64,000 bases of DNA from Odiellus spinosus. Its lineage: Eukaryota; Arthropoda; Arachnida; Opiliones; Phalangiidae. Location: contig OY987239.1 of the NCBI GenBank assembly GCA_963920705.1, positions 8,585,504-8,649,503 on the forward strand, in the 5' to 3' direction. The position numbers and the translations under genes were made by a program. Position 1 is the first letter of the stretch. Each line of letters starts with the position of its first letter. The notes under the pieces were generated by a model. That model made no database searches and had not been told where the DNA came from. It saw only the letters and a program-made list of their open reading frames with translations. This document shows, piece by piece, positions 59,945 through 64,000 of this stretch.

Positions 59945-60135
59945 TTGGACTCTTCTTTAATATTTGGAGTCTGGAGAGAGGGACGGAATTTAGGCGGGCC
60001 ACGCTTGGCTACATTGTCTTCCCACAAGTACGGAATTCCTCCACAGAGTGGCGCTTCCGATTTCAATATTTTGCCACCGACAACGCCCATTGGTTTCTTT
60101 TTCATTTTTCCTTTAAACAAAGTTTCTTCCATAAA
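59945..60135. repeat. Dispersed repeat X, copy 3
   Basis: GAGAGGGACGGAATTTAGGC, ACATTGTCTTCCC and CTCCACAGAGTGGCGCTTCC match copy 2 at 44220-44320. It abuts the MITE end directly. Confidence 0.65.
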
Positions 60136-62188
60136 GTAAAACTAACTCGAATTATCTGTGTTATTGGGAAAATAATTACGGTCGATTATATTCGGGGCTT
60201 AGGCTAGAAGTCACGAAAATAAGATAATGTACATTTTATTCGCGGTTATTATTAGAGTTTGACACTCAATATAATAGTTAAGGTCCGCCGTATGCGACGC
60301 GAAGTCTACGATTTTAAACTCCGTATTTATCGTCGTCATTTCAATTAAATTAAAGTATTTAAGTTAGAAAATATAAACTTCGTCGCTCGGTCTTTGTTCG
60401 CGTTAAAAATTACTCGTAAAAAAAAACGGGAAAAAAACCAGTACAACTCTATAAATCTGTGTGAAAATCATGGAGAATCCAATCAATATAACCGTATGGT
60501 ATGATGATGTATGTATCTAAGCTTTTTTCAAAGATTTAATGTAATTAAGATGCTTAATTATCGTGATCAAAAATGTCCTTCAACCCGCGTACTTACTCGA
60601 ACTAGGCTCAAAATCAAGTAAAACAATATAGTCAGGTCCGTAATGATGGTGAGCAACCAGAGATATTGTTCACACTTTTAAATAATTTTGTTTTGAGATT
60701 TTTACCTCCCCGACTGAACTTTAGTTCAGGGGGAGGTGTTACACTGGTCGTGTCTGTCTGTCTGTGTGTCTGTCTGTGTGTCTGTCTGTGTGTGTAAGCG
60801 GATATCCTGTATAAACGGAAGTCACGTGACCTAGCTCGTGGAGCCAAAAGTCTAGAGACGTAATCATACCAGCTTATCGTTCAATTCCGGGGAATTACCT
60901 CCTTTAAGCGTGGCTGCCACATTGAGTTTCAAGTGTCGTGCAAAGACATACAACAGGACGTCTCCCATTGCACATCATCGCATTCCACCATCCACTTTAC
61001 GGTCGAACCTTGATGCTGAACAGCCGAAGGCGATTATAAGCAATGGGACGTCTCCCGCTGTCATAATCACCTCCGACCATCCCCGCACCAAGGTCCAACC
61101 TCCAGTTTCCGATCTCAGCGTTCCATACTAGCGAGGCGTCCCCCACTAGTACAGTTCACATCAACCTTCCACTGACTCCAAACATCGCCCCACCAATGGG
61201 TAAATTGCGTCGCCAAGCGCCTAGAGATCAAGAATCAGCAAGACATTGAAAGGGGGGGTTTTCCCCCTAACTTCATGGCCATCACGCACGGTTACTTCGA
61301 TTAATATAGCCCTTCGAAAGGTTTATATAGTATCTTTTTGGAACGAATGCAAATTAGCCTCATGGGGTGATTGTTTAGGGAAATGAAACGCAATATTAAT
61401 TTATATTATAATTAAAAATATTAAAATGGTTCATCTTAATCTAATTAATTAGAAAGTCGAAAAATTAATTTAAAATTCGAGATAGTTTAGAAGTTATTTG
61501 AGAATTTATGCAAAAATTTAAAGAAATTTGACCGATTAATGGCAGTTTTAGTTGGCAGCATGCGCCTAAGCTATTTTCCATATATATCATTTACTCGAAA
61601 AAGCAAAGGTATAACGGGCAGTATAGGCTTATCTCTGGTGCAAACTTGGGGTGGATTGAAGAACTTAAATAAAGGTGCGTTTACACGGGTATGGAAGATT
61701 GAAACAACATAATTTAGATAAGAGATAAGACAATAATAACTTCGATTATACTCGGTGAATTTTTAACCAGTTCAAGGGGAATTGGTGTATAAGATTTGAA
61801 GCTGAGGCGGATTTATGCATAATGTTAAACCACTTAAGAAAAATGATAGTCGTGAAAACTCTCCTCGAACAGAAGTAGAGTAGGTTTCCAGTGTATTTGT
61901 GACACGTGTAAAATCGAGTTCGCCAGCACGCGAGTATGTGTAGACCACTAAATTTGAAGTCGGAAACCTCTTTACGCATGGAAAATATCAATGTGATTTT
62001 TTTTGATATTCTTGGGAGAATCAGCTTCATGTATGGGGAAATATCGTAATCTTCTGGCAAACTTGCAAACAGTGGCGTATTTGGTTTTAATTACTGGCAC
62101 GGATTTTCAAATTAATTTTTTTATAATTTTCGCGCGTTTCGCAAATTTATTTCGTGCGAAATTGTGTACATGCGCAGAGCGAACCAGG
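60136..62188. other. No confident gene; weak first-exon candidate
   Basis: At 60470 an ATG opens MENPINITVWYDD followed by GTATGT, which could be a first coding exon with a donor site; TATAAAT stands at 60450. No partner exon was found, so it is not called. A hairpin CCCGACTGAACTTTAGTTCA with GGGG follows at 60718-60740, then a CTGT microsatellite (60757-60797). The stretch 60905-61250 is more GC-rich with an open frame to 61131, unrecognised. Confidence 0.3.
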
Positions 62189-62660
62189 TTAACGCGGATA
62201 CACACAGACCTGTTTTTACGCGTTTCACGCTCGTGAACTCATAGAAGTACCATTAGCACGCGCGAGCGAGGTGCAAACCACTCTAGAAAAATTTTGTACA
62301 CCTGATTCCAGATTCATTTGATTGTCAGTGATTCCGAATCAATTCGCGTGATTCCGAATTGATTCGTGATTCGCGTGATTCCGAATCGATTCGCGTGATT
62401 CCGTATCGATTCTCGTGATTCCGAATCGATTCGCGTGATTCCGAATCGATTCGCGTGATTCCGTATCGATTCTCCTGATTCCGAATCGATTCGCGTGATT
62501 CCGAATCGATTCGCGTGATTCCGTATCGATTCTCCTGATTCCGAATCGATTCGCGTGATTCCATTTAGTTTGTACACCTGATTCCAAGAGTGGTTTGCCC
62601 ATTGCCCCTCGCGCGTGACCGTGAAAAGCGTGAAAATAGGTCTGTGTGAATCCGGCTTTA
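62189..62660. mobile_element. Outer MITE with CACACAGACCT ends
   Basis: GCGGATACACACAGACCTG, then CGCGTTTCACG at the left, is the complement of CGTGAAAAGCGTGAAAATAG and GTCTGTGTGAATCCGGC at the right. It encloses the 62259-62615 element. Edges approximate. Confidence 0.6.
62259..62615. mobile_element. MITE filled with 20-bp GATTCC tandem units
   Basis: Left: CGCGCGAGCGAGGTGC, CAAACCACTCT, TTTTGTACACCTGATTCC. Right: TTTGTACACCTGATTCC in direct order, then AGAGTGGTTTG and GCCCCTCGCGCG. The interior (62332-62563) is about twelve units of GATTCCGAATCGATTCGCGT, some with CGTATCGATTCTC. It resembles 19047-19590 in plan. Confidence 0.7.
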
Positions 62661-62887
62661 GTCATGCCACAATTAACAATTGACGAACTTTCTTAAACCG
62701 GATTGACATTGAAATTTCTCGTGTTTTAATAGTCATGTATGATATGGTTGACCCAAGAGTGAAATGTAGACAGAGTGAGGAAAAGAATCACGTGATTGGA
62801 TCTCGTGATGACTGCTAGTTTTAGTTTCACACTTTTTCATACATGAATTTAATGTTAATCCCAATTAAGTATAATAGAACCAGGCTT

Positions 62888-62968
62888 TTAATGCCTACTG
62901 TCGTGTATTTCCGGTAACATTTTAGCTAGTGTGGAGTCACGTAAAATGACGTTTGTTTCACAACTTGG
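62888..62968. repeat. Direct repeat, left member
   Basis: AATGCCTACTGTCGTGTATT to ACGTTTGTTTCACAACTTG; its partner is 63676-63752, about 87 per cent alike by eye. Confidence 0.8.
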
Positions 62969-63672
62969 TATATTTTTACTCAGGCCTGCCCTGTCAGAAA
63001 AAAAAAATATAAAAAATTTATGGTAGGGCCAAAAGAGAAACATCTATTCTTTACTCACAGCATTATCACCAAAAAACGTGTTTTTAGACGTAGGCTTATA
63101 AGGTATCTGTAGGTCGTGTAGCACCAAAAAGCGAAATTGTACGTCACAGTTCGTAGTTTAGCGTGTTATGCGGAAAGCTTATTCGTTAATTGTTTATTGA
63201 ATATGTTTATTTACGGTTATATGACGATACCGAGGTCATAACTTGATTTTGATCAAATATTTTGCCTAATGACGTTACTTGGTCTACAAATACTCTAGTT
63301 TTCTTAACGCCGATATGATTTTACTGAGGGACCTTGACCTTGCTTATCTAAATTTTAATTTATTGAACGTAAAATCGTTTCATTTCTTTTGAAATCTTCG
63401 ACGAAGTTTGTTCTCTAGAGATTTGACTCGTTGAAATTTTAAATTAAGTTTCATTCGTTTGAATACAATTTATTGGTAAGGAAGTAATTTTGAATTTGAA
63501 TCATTTATTTGATGCGTTTATTATTTGTTTGGACATTTTTGGTATATTTTCATTGACCTGAACTCTAATTTTTATTACTGAGTTGTGACTGAAATATTAG
63601 TTTGGAAATCAAAAGGTTTTTTTTTCTGACTCATTTTTCTCTGTAGTAATTTTTTGTTTTCGTAAAAGAGTT
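62969..63672. other. Sequence between two direct repeats
   Basis: AT-rich, no coding capacity or inverted ends recognised. It may be one unit of a longer tandem repeat. Confidence 0.4.
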
Positions 63673-63752
63673 ATTAATGCCTACTGTCGTTTATTTTCGG
63701 TGATGTTTTAGCTAGTGTGTAGTCACGTAAAATAACGTTTGTTTCACAACTT
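63673..63752. repeat. Direct repeat, right member
   Basis: AATGCCTACTGTCGTTTATT to ACGTTTGTTTCACAACTTG, 788 bp after its partner. Confidence 0.8.
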
Positions 63753-64000
63753 GTGTTGTATACTGAAGCCATGTATAGGTTCAATCAGAAATAGATGAAC
63801 CGAAATTATCAACGAGCTATTCCTCTAACGCCACAGGCAAGTTCTCCGTTTCCCCTCTCTTAGACGACAGTTGTAGCCCCCTCCCCCGCGGAATTTCGCC
63901 TAGCCGAGAAACGTTGAACGCGCCACCTGGCTTGGTTTGCAGCCGTCGCTACGTGGGGCGATCAGTTTCCCAAGATCCTCCTCGGTATTTCATTCAGGCC
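63753..64000. other. GC-richer stretch at window edge
   Basis: From about 63840 the base content rises (CCCCCTCCCCCGCGG, GCCGTCGCTACGTGGGGCG). It could be the promoter or 5' UTR of a gene beyond the edge; nothing coding is visible. Confidence 0.3.

Noticed and set aside
60632-60847. Minus-strand frame with HRQTHRQTHRQTD
   Set aside because: Translation of a CTGT microsatellite beside a hairpin.
62888-63752. Terminal repeats of an LTR element
   Set aside because: Only about 80 bp, no TG..CA ends, no primer-binding site or coding sequence between them.

Overview
The window is eukaryotic nuclear DNA, almost certainly from an insect. It is AT-rich, its genes have short introns with GT..AG borders, and it carries a clear Rab3, a sialin-type SLC17 transporter, a Siva homologue and a ribokinase. 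It also holds many miniature inverted-repeat elements (MITEs), minisatellites and TTAGG-type telomere-like words. A beetle would fit, but the sequence alone does not settle the order. No retrovirus, LTR element or Polinton was recognised.

Layout, left: a tRNA-like tandem repeat (1-420) and three abutting minisatellites (421-2219) run up to the 3' end of an SLC17-type transporter (minus strand, nine exons, 2336-7548, first exon not found). Several MITEs sit in its introns. MITEs, two dispersed repeat families and a 1-kb array follow to 12.0 kb.

12-17 kb: ribokinase (minus strand, six exons, complete, 320 aa) and Siva (plus strand, four exons, complete, 126 aa) stand head to head with 584 bp between their start codons.

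17-28.7 kb: no gene recognised; several well-bounded MITEs and two minisatellite blocks. 28.7-32.1 kb: Rab3 (minus strand, three coding exons, 218 aa), with a 192-bp tandem repeat in its second coding intron. 32-36.5 kb: repeats, including one MITE nested in another with a second copy showing the empty site.

36.6-39.7 kb: a small secreted cysteine-rich prepropeptide with a Lys-Arg processing site (104 aa), and a piece of a NACHT-domain NTPase gene, a class rarely reported from insects. A 475-bp near-perfect palindrome follows.

42.4-58.9 kb: a tandem cluster of four intact paralogues (A-D) of a small secreted six-cysteine protein. All four have the same five-exon layout and the same intron phases. 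Copies of one TA-flanked MITE lie at the borders of the repeat units. Genes C and D carry matched but diverged minisatellites in introns 1 and 3.

The least explained structure is a class of fold-back elements (37.8, 54.4 and 55.8 kb). Each has arms made of a repeated short word next to TCCCATTT, inverted on the other side, around a core of telomere-like TTAGG/CCTAA words. Two of the three are in gene D introns and missing from the matching introns of its sister C, so they seem to have been gained after the duplication. The right end (60-64 kb) has no confident gene.
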